Shown here: positions 36,738-45,591 of the stretch, piece by piece
Numbering within the stretch: position 1 is the first letter of the stretch
Layout: each line of letters starts with the position of its first letter
Program-made: the position numbers and the translations under genes
Notes under the pieces: generated by a model
What the model was told of the DNA's origin: nothing
The model's database searches: none
The model's input: only the letters and a program-made list of their open reading frames with translations
Assembly: GCF_014851765.1 (NCBI RefSeq)
Contig: NZ_JACVAI010000002.1
Span: 496,001 to 560,000 of the forward strand
Length of the DNA: 64,000 nucleotides
Direction: 5' to 3'
From: Pseudomonas sp. PDM04
Lineage (GTDB): Bacteria > Pseudomonadota > Gammaproteobacteria > Pseudomonadales > Pseudomonadaceae

Positions 36738-37661
36738 TCAGGCGGGATTGAGCAGTGCCTCGCGTAACAGTCGGGCCGCCGGCGAGTCCGGCACGCCCTT
36801 GCGCGACACCAGTTCATAGGGTTCGCTGCGCGAGGTGATGGGCAGCGGCAACGTGGTGGTGAAGCCATAGCCGGAGCAGAACTTCGCCACGTCGGTCGAA
36901 ACCAGTGCGACGAGGGTCGGATTCTCCTGCAACAGCGACAGGGTGGCGAAGGCCGAGGTGGTTTCCAGCAGGTGCACCGGAAAACGCAGGTCTGCCTCAT
37001 GGAACTCGCGCTCGAGCAGCAGGCGCATGGGCATGTTGGCGCGATAGACGACCCAGCGGTAATCCACCAGGTCCTTGAGCGATAACTGCCGGGCATAGGC
37101 GAAGGGATGTTGGGTACTGGCGATCACCGCCAGGGTTTCTTCCACGAACGTTGCGCTTTCGTACAGGTACGGAGTGTTGCTGATGGTGGTCCGGCAGATC
37201 GCCAGGTCCAGGCGTCCGGCGTCGAGCTGGCTGAGCAGCGCGGCGCTGGTGTCTTCGACGATCTCGATGGACAGCTTGGGGTGGTCGCCGATCACCCGGC
37301 TGATGGCCGTGGTCAGCAACGGCACGGCGCCCATGATGGTGCCCACCGACACGCGCCCGCCCTCGCCGCTCATGATGCCGATGATCTCTTCGCGCAGGTG
37401 CGCCAGGTCGGTCTGAATCAAGCGCGCGTAACGGATGACCGAACGTCCGGCATCGTTCGGTTCAAGCCCGCGGTTAGTCCGGGTGAACAACGACGTACCG
37501 AAGGTGGTTTCAATTTCCTGCAGCGCCTTGCTGGCGCCAGGTTGGGTCAGCGCGACCTGTTTGGCCGCGCCGAGCAAGGAGCCGTGATCATCAAGAGCGA
37601 TCAGCAAACGCAGTTGCTTGATGTGCAGGCGGGACATGATCGAGTTCAGTGAGGGCGTCAT
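36738..37661 (-). CDS. LysR-family regulator of the 37.8-50 kb cluster
   Basis: 307 residues. Helix-turn-helix region HIKQLRLLIALDDHGSLLGAAKQVALTQPGASKALQEIE, then an effector domain. It has the CbsG/GbpR-like pattern (QPGASKALQEIE). The ATG at 37661 has no clear Shine-Dalgarno; an ATG at 37637 (MSRLHIKQL) is equally possible. Divergent from the Fe-ADH gene over 175 bp, where TATCGA repeats occur at 37687-37692 and 37703-37708. It is most likely the regulator of the large catabolic cluster to the right. Confidence 0.85.
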   Translation of the reverse strand: MTPSLNSIMSRLHIKQLRLLIALDDHGSLLGAAKQVALTQPGASKALQEIETTFGTSLFTRTNRGLEPNDAGRSVIRYARLIQTDLAHLREEIIGIMSGEGGRVSVGTIMGAVPLLTTAISRVIGDHPKLSIEIVEDTSAALLSQLDAGRLDLAICRTTISNTPYLYESATFVEETLAVIASTQHPFAYARQLSLKDLVDYRWVVYRANMPMRLLLEREFHEADLRFPVHLLETTSAFATLSLLQENPTLVALVSTDVAKFCSGYGFTTTLPLPITSRSEPYELVSRKGVPDSPAARLLREALLNPA

Positions 37662-37836
37662 CAGGATTAACTAAAAGTTATAGAGGTATCGAAAGTTGTC
37701 AGTATCGAGGCTGGCCAGGACGGCCCTATAGTCCACCCCACAACCAGGCAATGCAACGAGTTTGACCAGAGAGCGAAAGCCCTCCCGCCCATGACCGGTT
37801 GCAACAATAACAATCCTGTATAACTTGTGGTGAATC

Positions 37837-38976
37837 ATGTCACTCATCAATTACATCACCAAAATTCAGTTCGGCTATGACAGCCTGCAACACCTGGCGG
37901 CAGAAGCTGAACGTGCCGGCATCACTCGCCCCCTGATCGTCACCGACATCGGTGTACGCAACGCCGGCATCGTCGACAAAGTCATCGCCGCCCTGGGCGC
38001 CGACCGCGCCCCATCGATTTTCGACGCCACCCCACCCAACCCGAACGAACACGCCGTGCGTGAAGCCGTGGCGCACTACCACCTCGGCGAGTGCAACGGC
38101 ATCATCGCCGTCGGCGGCGGTTCGTCCATCGACCTGGCCAAGGGCGTGGCCGTCTGCGCCACCCACGACGGCCCCCTGCAGAGCTTCGCCGTGATCGAAG
38201 GCGGCCTGGATCGCATCACTGCGGCCACCGCTCCGCTGATTGCGATCCCGACGACGGCGGGCACCGGCAGCGAGGTCGGGCGCGGCGCCATCCTGATTCT
38301 CGACGACGGGCGCAAGGTCGGCGTGATCTCTCCTCATGTTGTGCCCCGGGTGGCCATCTGCGATCCGGAACTGACCCTCGGCCTGCCGGCCATGCTGACC
38401 GCCGCCACCGGCATGGACGCGATTGCCCACTGCATCGAGACCTTCATGGCCCCGGCCTTCAACCCCGCTGCGGATGGCATCGCCCTCGACGGCCTGCGCC
38501 GGGCCTGGGAACACATCGAGCGCGCCACCGCCGAACCCGGCGACCGCGACGCGCGGATGAACATGATGAGCGCATCGATGCAGGGTGCACTGGCTTTCCA
38601 GAAAGGCCTGGGTTGCGTGCACAGCCTGTCCCACGCCCTGGGCGGGATCAATCCGAAGCTGCACCACGGCACCTTGAACGCGATTTTCCTGCCGGCGGTG
38701 GTCGACTTCAACGCCGAGGCCCCGACCGTTCGTGACGAACGCAAGCTCGAACGCCTGCGCCACGCCATGGGTCTTGCCGCCAACGCCGACATCGGCCTGG
38801 CCATCGAGGACCTGACCCGGCGCCTCGGCCTGCCGACCCGCCTGAGCCAGATCGGAGTAGACCCGAGTCTGTTCGCCGGCATCGTCGAAGGCGCCCTGCA
38901 CGATCACAGCCACAAAACCAACCCACGCGAAGCGTCCGGCGCGGACTACCTGTCGATGCTTGAACAATCGCTGTAA
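37837..38976 (+). CDS. Iron-containing alcohol dehydrogenase
   Basis: 379-residue group III alcohol dehydrogenase. VGGGSSIDLAKG (92-103) binds NAD, TTAGTGSEV (139-147), and the metal site is in GMDAIAHCIETFMAPAFNP, GCVHSLSHALGG and LHHGTLNA. Relatives oxidise 4-hydroxybutyrate, lactaldehyde or similar. It heads the cluster; with the KGSA-type dehydrogenase further on it could make an aldehyde for oxidation. The substrate is unknown. Confidence 0.9.
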   Translation: MSLINYITKIQFGYDSLQHLAAEAERAGITRPLIVTDIGVRNAGIVDKVIAALGADRAPSIFDATPPNPNEHAVREAVAHYHLGECNGIIAVGGGSSIDLAKGVAVCATHDGPLQSFAVIEGGLDRITAATAPLIAIPTTAGTGSEVGRGAILILDDGRKVGVISPHVVPRVAICDPELTLGLPAMLTAATGMDAIAHCIETFMAPAFNPAADGIALDGLRRAWEHIERATAEPGDRDARMNMMSASMQGALAFQKGLGCVHSLSHALGGINPKLHHGTLNAIFLPAVVDFNAEAPTVRDERKLERLRHAMGLAANADIGLAIEDLTRRLGLPTRLSQIGVDPSLFAGIVEGALHDHSHKTNPREASGADYLSMLEQSL

Positions 38977-39014
38977 GCCGCTGCTGCCCAACAACAATAA
39001 AACAGGAGGCATCC

Positions 39015-39053
39015 GTGTCGTCAGCCACGCTGGCGCCAGCGGAACCATCATGA
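39015..39053 (+). CDS. Possible 12-codon leader cistron
   Basis: GTG at 39015 follows AGGAGG at five bases and opens a 12-codon frame (MSSATLAPAEPS) whose TGA overlaps the ATG of the enoyl-CoA hydratase gene (ATGA, 39050-39053). The hydratase start itself has no good ribosome site, so coupling through this small cistron would explain its translation. It could also be a relic. Confidence 0.35.
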   Translation: MSSATLAPAEPS

Positions 39054-39829
39054 AGCCCACCGTCCTTATCGAACGGCAAGATGCCATTGCCATCGTCACC
39101 CTCAGTCATCCAGGCAAGATGAATGCCCTTACCCTGTCCATGTGGCAAGACCTGGGCGACGTCATGACCGAACTGTCCGCCGACCTCAGCGTGCGCTGCG
39201 TGGTGTTGCGAGGTGCCGGCGAACAGTCCTTCGCCGCCGGCGCCGACGTCGGTGAATTCCCCACGGTCCGCGCCAACTCGGCGCAGGCTCGCCACTATGC
39301 CGAGGTGACATCGGCCGCCATGCGCGCGGTCGCCGACTGCCCGCACCCGGTGATCGCAATGATCCACGGCGTGTGTGTCGGTGGCGGCCTGGAAATCGCC
39401 GCGCTGTGCGACCTGCGCATCTGTGGCACGTCCAGCCGCTTCGGCGCGCCGGTCGGCAAGCTCGGGCTGGTCATGTCCTATGACGAAATGGCCGGCCTGG
39501 TGGCGCTCGCCGGACGCTCGACGACGCTGGAGATCCTGCTCGAAGGACGGATTCTCGATGCCCAGGACGCCTACGTGAAAAACCTCGTGACCCGCGTGGT
39601 CGCCGATGCCGAGGTGCAGGCCGAGACCCTCGCCACCGCCCGACGCATCAGCCAGGGCGCCCCGCTGGTCGCCCGCTGGCATCGCCAGGCAGCGCGACAA
39701 CTGGAAGCCAACGTGGCGCCCACCGCCGAGCAGATCGACGACAGCTACGCCTGCTATGACACCAACGATTTCCAGACCGGCCTGAACGCGTTCATCGCCA
39801 AGACCAAACCACAATTCGAGGGCAAATGA
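39050..39829 (+). CDS. Enoyl-CoA hydratase/isomerase family protein
   Basis: 259-residue crotonase. GEQSFAAGADVGEF and IHGVCVGGGLEIAAL form the oxyanion hole. The region where hydratases carry two glutamates reads PVGKLGLVMSYDEMAGL, so the usual pair is not kept and the reaction is uncertain. Start 39050 is taken as the first in-frame ATG; translation is probably coupled to the leader cistron. It is followed after one base by the CoA-transferase gene, so a CoA ester made there would be the substrate. Confidence 0.86.
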   Translation: MKPTVLIERQDAIAIVTLSHPGKMNALTLSMWQDLGDVMTELSADLSVRCVVLRGAGEQSFAAGADVGEFPTVRANSAQARHYAEVTSAAMRAVADCPHPVIAMIHGVCVGGGLEIAALCDLRICGTSSRFGAPVGKLGLVMSYDEMAGLVALAGRSTTLEILLEGRILDAQDAYVKNLVTRVVADAEVQAETLATARRISQGAPLVARWHRQAARQLEANVAPTAEQIDDSYACYDTNDFQTGLNAFIAKTKPQFEGK

Positions 39830-39830
39830 C

Positions 39831-41039
39831 ATGGGACCGCTGACAGGAATGCGCGTGGTAGAACTGGCTCACATCATGTCCGGGCCGGTGTGCGGCATGA
39901 TGCTCGCAGACATGGGCGCGGACGTGGTGAAGGTCGAGAAAGTTCCGGACGGCGACGACTCGCGGCGCTTTTCGCCGATCATGGCCAGTGGTGAATCGGC
40001 GTCGTTCATGGTAGTCAACCGCAACAAGCGCGGCATCGGCCTGAACCTCAAGACTGACGGCGGACGTGATGTGTTGCGCCGCCTGCTGATGGAGGCGGAC
40101 GTGGTCACGGAGAACTACCGCGCCGGCACCATGGAAAAATTCGGCCTGGGTTACGACACCCTCAAGACCCTCAACCCCGGGCTGATCTACTGCGCGATTT
40201 CCGGTTACGGACGCAGCGGGCCGTTCGGCGACAAAGGCGGCTTCGACCTGATCGCCCAAGGCATGAGCGGCATGATGAGCATGACCGGTGAAGCCGGACG
40301 CGAGCCGGTCAAGGCCGGCTCGCCGGTGGCCGACATCAACTCCGGCATTCTCGCCGCCCTGGGCATCTGCGCCGCCTACGCCGCGAAACAGCGGACCGGG
40401 CTGGGGCAGATGGTCGACACCTCGTTGTTCGAGGCCGGCCTGCAACAAATGTACTGGCCGGCAGCGGCGTATTTCGCCGACGGCACCATCCTGCCCAAGA
40501 TGGGCTCGGCCAACTCCACCAGTGCGCCGTATCAAGTGTTCCGCACGGCGGACGGCTGGATCAACATCGGTGCCGCCAACCAGGCCAACTACGAACGACT
40601 GGTCGAGGCGCTGGCCGTGCCGCAACTCAAGGCCGACCCACGCTTTGCCAGCAACGCCTTGCGCATGGAACACCGCCTGGCCCTGGTGGAAATCCTCAAT
40701 GAAGTGCTGGTCGCGCGTACCACCGATCAATGGATGGTGTTGTTCGACAGCCTCGGCCTGCCGGCCGGACCGGTGCTGGACATCGCGGCGGCACTGGCGC
40801 ATCCGCAAACCCAGGCGCGCGGCATGGTGGTTGAAACCGATCACCCCACCGAGGGCAAGGTCCGGGGCATGGGCTTGCCCATCCACTTTTCCGACATGGA
40901 CAACGCCGCGCCAGCGACCAGCCGCCCGGCTCCGCTGCTCGGCGAACACACCCGCGAGGTGCTCAAGGAAAGCGGCTACGCGCAGGACGAAATCGACGAA
41001 CTGATCCGCACCCAGGCCGTCGTGGCACTCGCGTCGTAA
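39831..41039 (+). CDS. CaiB/BaiF (class III) CoA-transferase
   Basis: 402-residue family III CoA-transferase. The catalytic aspartate is Asp168 in SPVADINSG, and MLADMGADVVKVEK with NRNKRGIGLNLK (63-74) are family blocks. It moves CoA to the free acid substrate, often from succinyl-CoA, without ATP. Its ATG lies one base after the hydratase stop. It should be the activation step of the pathway in this cluster. Confidence 0.92.
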   Translation: MGPLTGMRVVELAHIMSGPVCGMMLADMGADVVKVEKVPDGDDSRRFSPIMASGESASFMVVNRNKRGIGLNLKTDGGRDVLRRLLMEADVVTENYRAGTMEKFGLGYDTLKTLNPGLIYCAISGYGRSGPFGDKGGFDLIAQGMSGMMSMTGEAGREPVKAGSPVADINSGILAALGICAAYAAKQRTGLGQMVDTSLFEAGLQQMYWPAAAYFADGTILPKMGSANSTSAPYQVFRTADGWINIGAANQANYERLVEALAVPQLKADPRFASNALRMEHRLALVEILNEVLVARTTDQWMVLFDSLGLPAGPVLDIAAALAHPQTQARGMVVETDHPTEGKVRGMGLPIHFSDMDNAAPATSRPAPLLGEHTREVLKESGYAQDEIDELIRTQAVVALAS

Positions 41040-41045
41040 ACGCCA

Positions 41046-41138
41046 CCGGCAGGAGCGAGCTCGCTCGCGATCAGTTGTGTCAGGCGACCCCGTGCTGATG
41101 GACACACCGCATCGCGAGCTAGCTCGCTCCTACAGGCA
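41046..41138. repeat. BIME between CoA-transferase and TRAP genes
   Basis: GGCAGGAGCGAGCTCGCTCGCGATC (about 41048-41072) and GCATCGCGAGCTAGCTCGCTCCTAC (41109-41133) are inverted REP copies. They split the cluster, perhaps separating a metabolic from a transport transcript. Confidence 0.8.
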
Positions 41139-41172
41139 TCAGAACAACAACAAAAACAAGAAGGTGAACATC

Positions 41173-42216
41173 ATGAGCCGTATCTTGACCGAGTCCGTCA
41201 GCCGCCGATCCTTCCTGGTTTCTGCCGGCGCTACCGTGGGTGGCGCGTTTGCCGCCAGCCTGCTGCCATCCGGCGTCTTCGCCGCGACCAAACCCATCGT
41301 GCTGCGTTACACCAGCAGCCTGCCCGACAGCCACCCGTTGAACCAGCAAATGAAAGCCGCCTCGCAAGCCATCAAGACGGAAACCAATGGCGCGGTCGAC
41401 CTGCAGGTGTACGCCAACGGCGCCATGGGTGGCGACACCGACATGCTGTCCCAGGTACGGGCCGGCGCCATCGACTTCATTCCGCTGCCCGGCGCGATTC
41501 TGTCGACGCTGGTGCCGGTGATGTCGATCGAAAGCATGCCGTTCGCCTTCAAGGACTACGACAGCGTCTGGTCGGCCCTGGACGGCAAGCTCGGCGAGCA
41601 CCTGCGCGCGAAGACCGCCAAGGTCGGGCTGATTCCGATGGAGAAAGTCTGGAACAACGGCTTCCGCCAGATCACCAGCTCGACCCGGCCGATCAACACG
41701 CCGCAGGACCTCGCGGGCTTCAAGCTGCGCGTCCTGGTCAGCCCGTTATGGACGTCGATGTTCAGCGCCCTGGGCGCCTCGCCCACCGGCATCAGCATCA
41801 ACGAAACCTATTCGGCCTTGCAGACCAAAGTGGTCGACGGCCAGGAAAACCCGCTGGTGGTGGTCGAGTCAGCACGCTTCTACGAAGTGCAGAAGTTCTG
41901 CTCCATGACCGACCACATCTGGGGCGGGTTCTGGATCGTCGCCTCCGGCAAGACCTTTCCCAAGCTACCTGCGGACGTGCAGGAAATCGTCTCACGGCAG
42001 ATCAACGCCGCCGCCCTGGTCCAGCGTCAGCAGGTGATCGACCTCAACGCCAGCCTCGAGCCGTCTCTGACCGCCCACGGCATCACCTTCAACAAGGTCG
42101 ACCGCTCACTGTTCAGGACCGACCTGCAATCCAAGGGTTTCTATAGCCAGTGGAAGGAAAAATACGGTGCAGAAGCCTGGAGCCTGCTCGAGCAGTACGC
42201 AGGTCAACTGTCCTAA
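41173..42216 (+). CDS. TRAP transporter substrate-binding protein (DctP family)
   Basis: 347-residue periplasmic solute receptor. Residues 10-16 read SRRSFLV, a twin-arginine signal, before the hydrophobic stretch; the mature part has the DctP pattern (DSHPLNQQMKAASQAIKTETNGAVDLQVYANGAMG and the conserved arginine region). TRAP receptors bind organic acids, usually carboxylates. ATG at 41173 has AAGGTG upstream. It pairs with the fused membrane subunit that follows. Confidence 0.9.
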   Translation: MSRILTESVSRRSFLVSAGATVGGAFAASLLPSGVFAATKPIVLRYTSSLPDSHPLNQQMKAASQAIKTETNGAVDLQVYANGAMGGDTDMLSQVRAGAIDFIPLPGAILSTLVPVMSIESMPFAFKDYDSVWSALDGKLGEHLRAKTAKVGLIPMEKVWNNGFRQITSSTRPINTPQDLAGFKLRVLVSPLWTSMFSALGASPTGISINETYSALQTKVVDGQENPLVVVESARFYEVQKFCSMTDHIWGGFWIVASGKTFPKLPADVQEIVSRQINAAALVQRQQVIDLNASLEPSLTAHGITFNKVDRSLFRTDLQSKGFYSQWKEKYGAEAWSLLEQYAGQLS

Positions 42217-42231
42217 GCCGGAGACACAGTC

Positions 42232-44130
42232 ATGAAAAACGAGATACCAATGACGGACGTTCCCCCTGCTGAAGGACTCAGCCCGCGCCAGGCCACCTTT
42301 CGCCTGGGACGCGCACTCGATACCGGACTGCGCTGGCTGACCGAAGGCAGCGCGGCGTTGCTGGTGGTGATCGAAGTCGCCCTGCTGTTCTGCAACGTCT
42401 TTTCGCGCTACGTGCTCAACCAGCCGATCGTCTGGGGTGACGAACTGGCTTCGCTGCTGTTCCTGTGGCTGGCGATGCTCGGCTCGGTGGTGGCGATGCG
42501 GCGCGGCGAGCACATGCGTCTGACCTCGTTCATCGCGCGGCTCTCAGTGGAAAAACGCGAATTCGTCGACACCCTCGGCGCGGTGATCGTCATCACCTTC
42601 ATCGGGCTGCTGTTCACCCCTGCCTGGGAGTACGTCACCGACGAATGGATCATCACCACCGCCGCCCTGGAAATCCCCAATGCGTTTCGCGTATCGGCAA
42701 TTGCCGTCGGCCTGAGCCTGATGCTGATGACCTGCGTCGCCCGCCTGCTGACGCGGGCGCGATTGATCGACTTTTCGGTGTCGGTGGCGATGCTCGCGTC
42801 CCTGGGAGCGCTGTTGTGGGTCGGCGAAAGCTCGATGCTGTTGATGGGCAACTGGAACCTGGTGATTTTCTTCATGATCGGGGTGATGGCGATGATCGTT
42901 ATCGGCGTGCCGATCATGGTCGCGTTCGGCCTGGCGACGGTTGCGTACCTGTCGAGCATGACCAGCACACCACTGACCCTGGTGGTGGGGCGGATGGACG
43001 AAGGCATGGCCAGCCTTATTCTGCTGGCCATCCCGCTGTTCGTGTTCCTCGGCGCGCTGATCGAGGCCATGGGCATGGCGCGGGCGATGATTCGCTTCCT
43101 GTGCTCGTTGATCGGCCACGTGCGTGGCGGTCTGTCGTACGTGCTGATCGGCGCGATTTACCTGATCTCGGGCATTTCCGGCTCGAAAGCGGCGGACATG
43201 GCGGCCATCGCCCCGGCGCTGTTTCCGGAAATGAAGAAGCGTGGCGAAGATGAAAACGAACTGGTGGCGATGCTCAACGCCTCCGGCGCCATGTCGGAAA
43301 CCATCCCGCCAAGCCTGGTGCTGATTACCATCGGCTCGGTGACCGGCGTGTCGATTTCCGCACTGTTCACCGGCGGCTTCATGCCGGCGGTGGTCGGGGC
43401 GATTGCCATGGCGGCGGTGATCTGGTGGAAAAACCGCAAGGGCCAGGCGTCCAAGGGCAAACGCGCGTCGGGCAAGGAAATCGGCCACTCGCTGCTGTTG
43501 GCCGTGCCCGCACTGGCCCTGCCCTTCGTGATCCGCACGGCGGTGGTCGAAGGCGTGGCCACCGCCACCGAAGTCGCGGCCATCGGCGTGGCCTACACCT
43601 TCATCGTCGGCCTGCTGTGCTACCGCTGCTTCGACTGGCGCCGGCTGTACCCGATCCTGGTCAGCACCGCGTCGCTGTCCGGGGCGATCCTGATCATCAT
43701 CGGCAGCGCCACGGCCATGGCCTGGGCTCTGACCCAGTCGGGCTTCTCGCACCAACTGGCGCAAGTCATGGCCACGGTGCCCGGCGGCGCCATGGGCTTC
43801 CTGATCATTTCCGCAGTGGCCTTCATCCTGCTCGGCAGTTTCCTGGAAGGCATCCCGGCCATTGTGCTGTTCGGCCCGTTGCTGTTTCCGATTGCCAAGA
43901 CCCTGGGCATCAACGATGTGCACTACGCGATGGTGGCGATCTTCGCCATGGGCCTGGGCCTGTTCGCGCCGCCGTTCGGCGTGGGCTTCTATGCCGCATG
44001 CGCCATTGCCAAGGTCGACCCCAGCGGCGCCATGCGGAGGGTCTGGCCGTACCTCGGTGCACTGGTAGTCGCCCTCGGGGTGCTGATCGCCGTGCCGTGG
44101 ATCTCCATCGGTTTCCTGCCCAACAAGTGA
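42232..44130 (+). CDS. TRAP transporter membrane protein, fused DctQ-DctM
   Basis: 632 residues. The first 170 or so form the small DctQ-like subunit (four helices; NVFSRYVLNQPIVWGDELASLLF), the rest the large DctM subunit (GVPIMVAFGLA, ISGSKAADMAAIAPALFPEMKKRG, SGAMSETIPPS). Fused QM subunits are known in sialic acid-type TRAP systems. Moves substrate with a sodium gradient. Start 42232 lies 15 bp after the receptor gene. Confidence 0.92.
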   Translation: MKNEIPMTDVPPAEGLSPRQATFRLGRALDTGLRWLTEGSAALLVVIEVALLFCNVFSRYVLNQPIVWGDELASLLFLWLAMLGSVVAMRRGEHMRLTSFIARLSVEKREFVDTLGAVIVITFIGLLFTPAWEYVTDEWIITTAALEIPNAFRVSAIAVGLSLMLMTCVARLLTRARLIDFSVSVAMLASLGALLWVGESSMLLMGNWNLVIFFMIGVMAMIVIGVPIMVAFGLATVAYLSSMTSTPLTLVVGRMDEGMASLILLAIPLFVFLGALIEAMGMARAMIRFLCSLIGHVRGGLSYVLIGAIYLISGISGSKAADMAAIAPALFPEMKKRGEDENELVAMLNASGAMSETIPPSLVLITIGSVTGVSISALFTGGFMPAVVGAIAMAAVIWWKNRKGQASKGKRASGKEIGHSLLLAVPALALPFVIRTAVVEGVATATEVAAIGVAYTFIVGLLCYRCFDWRRLYPILVSTASLSGAILIIIGSATAMAWALTQSGFSHQLAQVMATVPGGAMGFLIISAVAFILLGSFLEGIPAIVLFGPLLFPIAKTLGINDVHYAMVAIFAMGLGLFAPPFGVGFYAACAIAKVDPSGAMRRVWPYLGALVVALGVLIAVPWISIGFLPNK

Positions 44131-44158
44131 TTTCGACCACTCAACCACGAGGTTTGCC

Positions 44159-44617
44159 ATGAATTTCTCCACACTCCAGACCGGCACGGCCACCGAGCGC
44201 CGACTGACCGTCGACACACCGCGCACCATCTCGTTTCTTGGCGAGGACCTGCGCATCTACGCCACGCCGCGACTGGTGGACGACATCGAACAGACCTGCC
44301 TCGACTACCTGCTGACCTTCCTCGACGAAGGCGAGAACACCGTCGGCGCAGCGGTCGATATTCGCCACGTCGGTGCGACGCTGTTGGGCATGTCGGTGAG
44401 CATCACCGCTACCGTCACCCGCGTTGAAGGTCGCAGCGTCACCTTCAATGTCGAAGTGCGCGATGAGGTCGAACTGGTCGCCACCGCCGCGCACACCCGG
44501 GTCGTGGTCAACGTCGCCAAGCTGCGCGGTCGCGTCCGGGCCAAGGCCGACGCTGCGGCAGCGGGCGAAGTCGAGGACGGCGTGCTCAGCCCCTCGCAAT
44601 TCGCCGCGTCGCGCTGA
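44159..44617 (+). CDS. Hot-dog thioesterase, fluoroacetyl-CoA thioesterase (FlK)-like
   Basis: 152 residues of the FlK-type hot-dog family. YATPRLVDDIE (Thr36, Glu44), ENTVGAAVDIRHVGATLLG (His70) and VEVRDEVEL fit the Thr-Glu-His catalytic pattern. It would release a free acid from an acyl-CoA, perhaps the end product or an inhibitory CoA ester of this pathway. Overlaps nothing; 28 bp after the TRAP gene. Confidence 0.78.
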   Translation: MNFSTLQTGTATERRLTVDTPRTISFLGEDLRIYATPRLVDDIEQTCLDYLLTFLDEGENTVGAAVDIRHVGATLLGMSVSITATVTRVEGRSVTFNVEVRDEVELVATAAHTRVVVNVAKLRGRVRAKADAAAAGEVEDGVLSPSQFAASR

Positions 44618-44631
44618 GCCGGGCTGCCGCC

Positions 44632-45591
44632 ATGATCACGCTCCATGAACGCAACGGTATGCCCAGCCTGGCCGCCGAGGATGCGCTGCCGTTGATCGAC
44701 GCTCATCACCACCTCTGGGACCTGGGCAACGGCCGTTATCCCTGGCTGCAGGAGGAATACCACGAGGACTTTTTCCTCGGTGACTATCGCCACCTGCGCA
44801 AGGATTTCCTGCCCGGACATTTTCTCGCCCTGAGCCAGCGCCAGCGCCTGGTCGGCACGGTGCACGTCGAAGCCGAGCGCGCCCGTGACGAACAGCTCGC
44901 CGAGACCCGCTGGCTGGAGCAGGTGCACGCCCGCTTCGGCTTCCCGAACGCGATCGTCGCGCATGCCTGGTTCGACCGCGAGGACAGCGCCGACATCCTC
45001 GCCGCCCAGGCCGCCCACCCGCTCGTCAAGGGCATCCGCTCGAAACCGGTGACCTCGGCGTCGCCGCATGTCAGTGTCGCCGGGGCCCGGGGGACCCTGC
45101 AGGACCCACGCTGGCTCGAAGGGTTTTCGCGGCTGGCCGATCATGATCTGTCGTGGGACCTGCGGGTGCCGCCCTGGCACCTGGTCGAGGCCGCGGAGGT
45201 GGCGGCGATGTTTCCCCGGATTCAAATCGCCCTCAATCACACCGGTTTTGCCTGGGACCGCAGCCCCGAGGGCATGGCCCGCTGGCGCAAAGGTCTGGAG
45301 GCACTGGCCTTGCAGCCCAACGTACATATCAAGCTGTCTGAGTTCGGGCTCAAAGATTCACCCTGGCACTACGAGGACAACCGGTTGGTGGTGCTGACCG
45401 CGCTGGAGATTTTCGGTGCCAGGCGCTGCATGTTCGCCAGCAATTTCCCGGTAGCGGGGTTGCGCGCTTCCTACGACACGATTGCCGATGGCATGGCCAG
45501 GATGCTCGCGCCCATGGGCCGCGCCGTGCAGGAAGCCGTGTTCGCCGGCAACGCCCGGCGCTTCTATCGGTTGGAGCCAGACCATGAATGA
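44632..45591 (+). CDS. Amidohydrolase_2 family protein (copy 1)
   Basis: 319-residue TIM-barrel metal hydrolase. The start has DAHHHLWDLGNGRYPWL with the H-x-H metal motif; LNHTGFAWDRSP and MFASNFPVAG carry later histidine/aspartate positions. Relatives include fuconolactonase, rhamnonolactonase, pyrone-dicarboxylate and sulfomuconolactone hydrolases, so lactone opening is the best guess. The following gene is a paralogue of the same length. Confidence 0.86.
   Translation: MITLHERNGMPSLAAEDALPLIDAHHHLWDLGNGRYPWLQEEYHEDFFLGDYRHLRKDFLPGHFLALSQRQRLVGTVHVEAERARDEQLAETRWLEQVHARFGFPNAIVAHAWFDREDSADILAAQAAHPLVKGIRSKPVTSASPHVSVAGARGTLQDPRWLEGFSRLADHDLSWDLRVPPWHLVEAAEVAAMFPRIQIALNHTGFAWDRSPEGMARWRKGLEALALQPNVHIKLSEFGLKDSPWHYEDNRLVVLTALEIFGARRCMFASNFPVAGLRASYDTIADGMARMLAPMGRAVQEAVFAGNARRFYRLEPDHE

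Noticed and set aside
37687..37708. TATCGA direct repeat as a LysR site
   Set aside because: Six-base repeats 16 bp apart are too short and do not form the T-N11-A motif clearly; mentioned only with the LysR gene.
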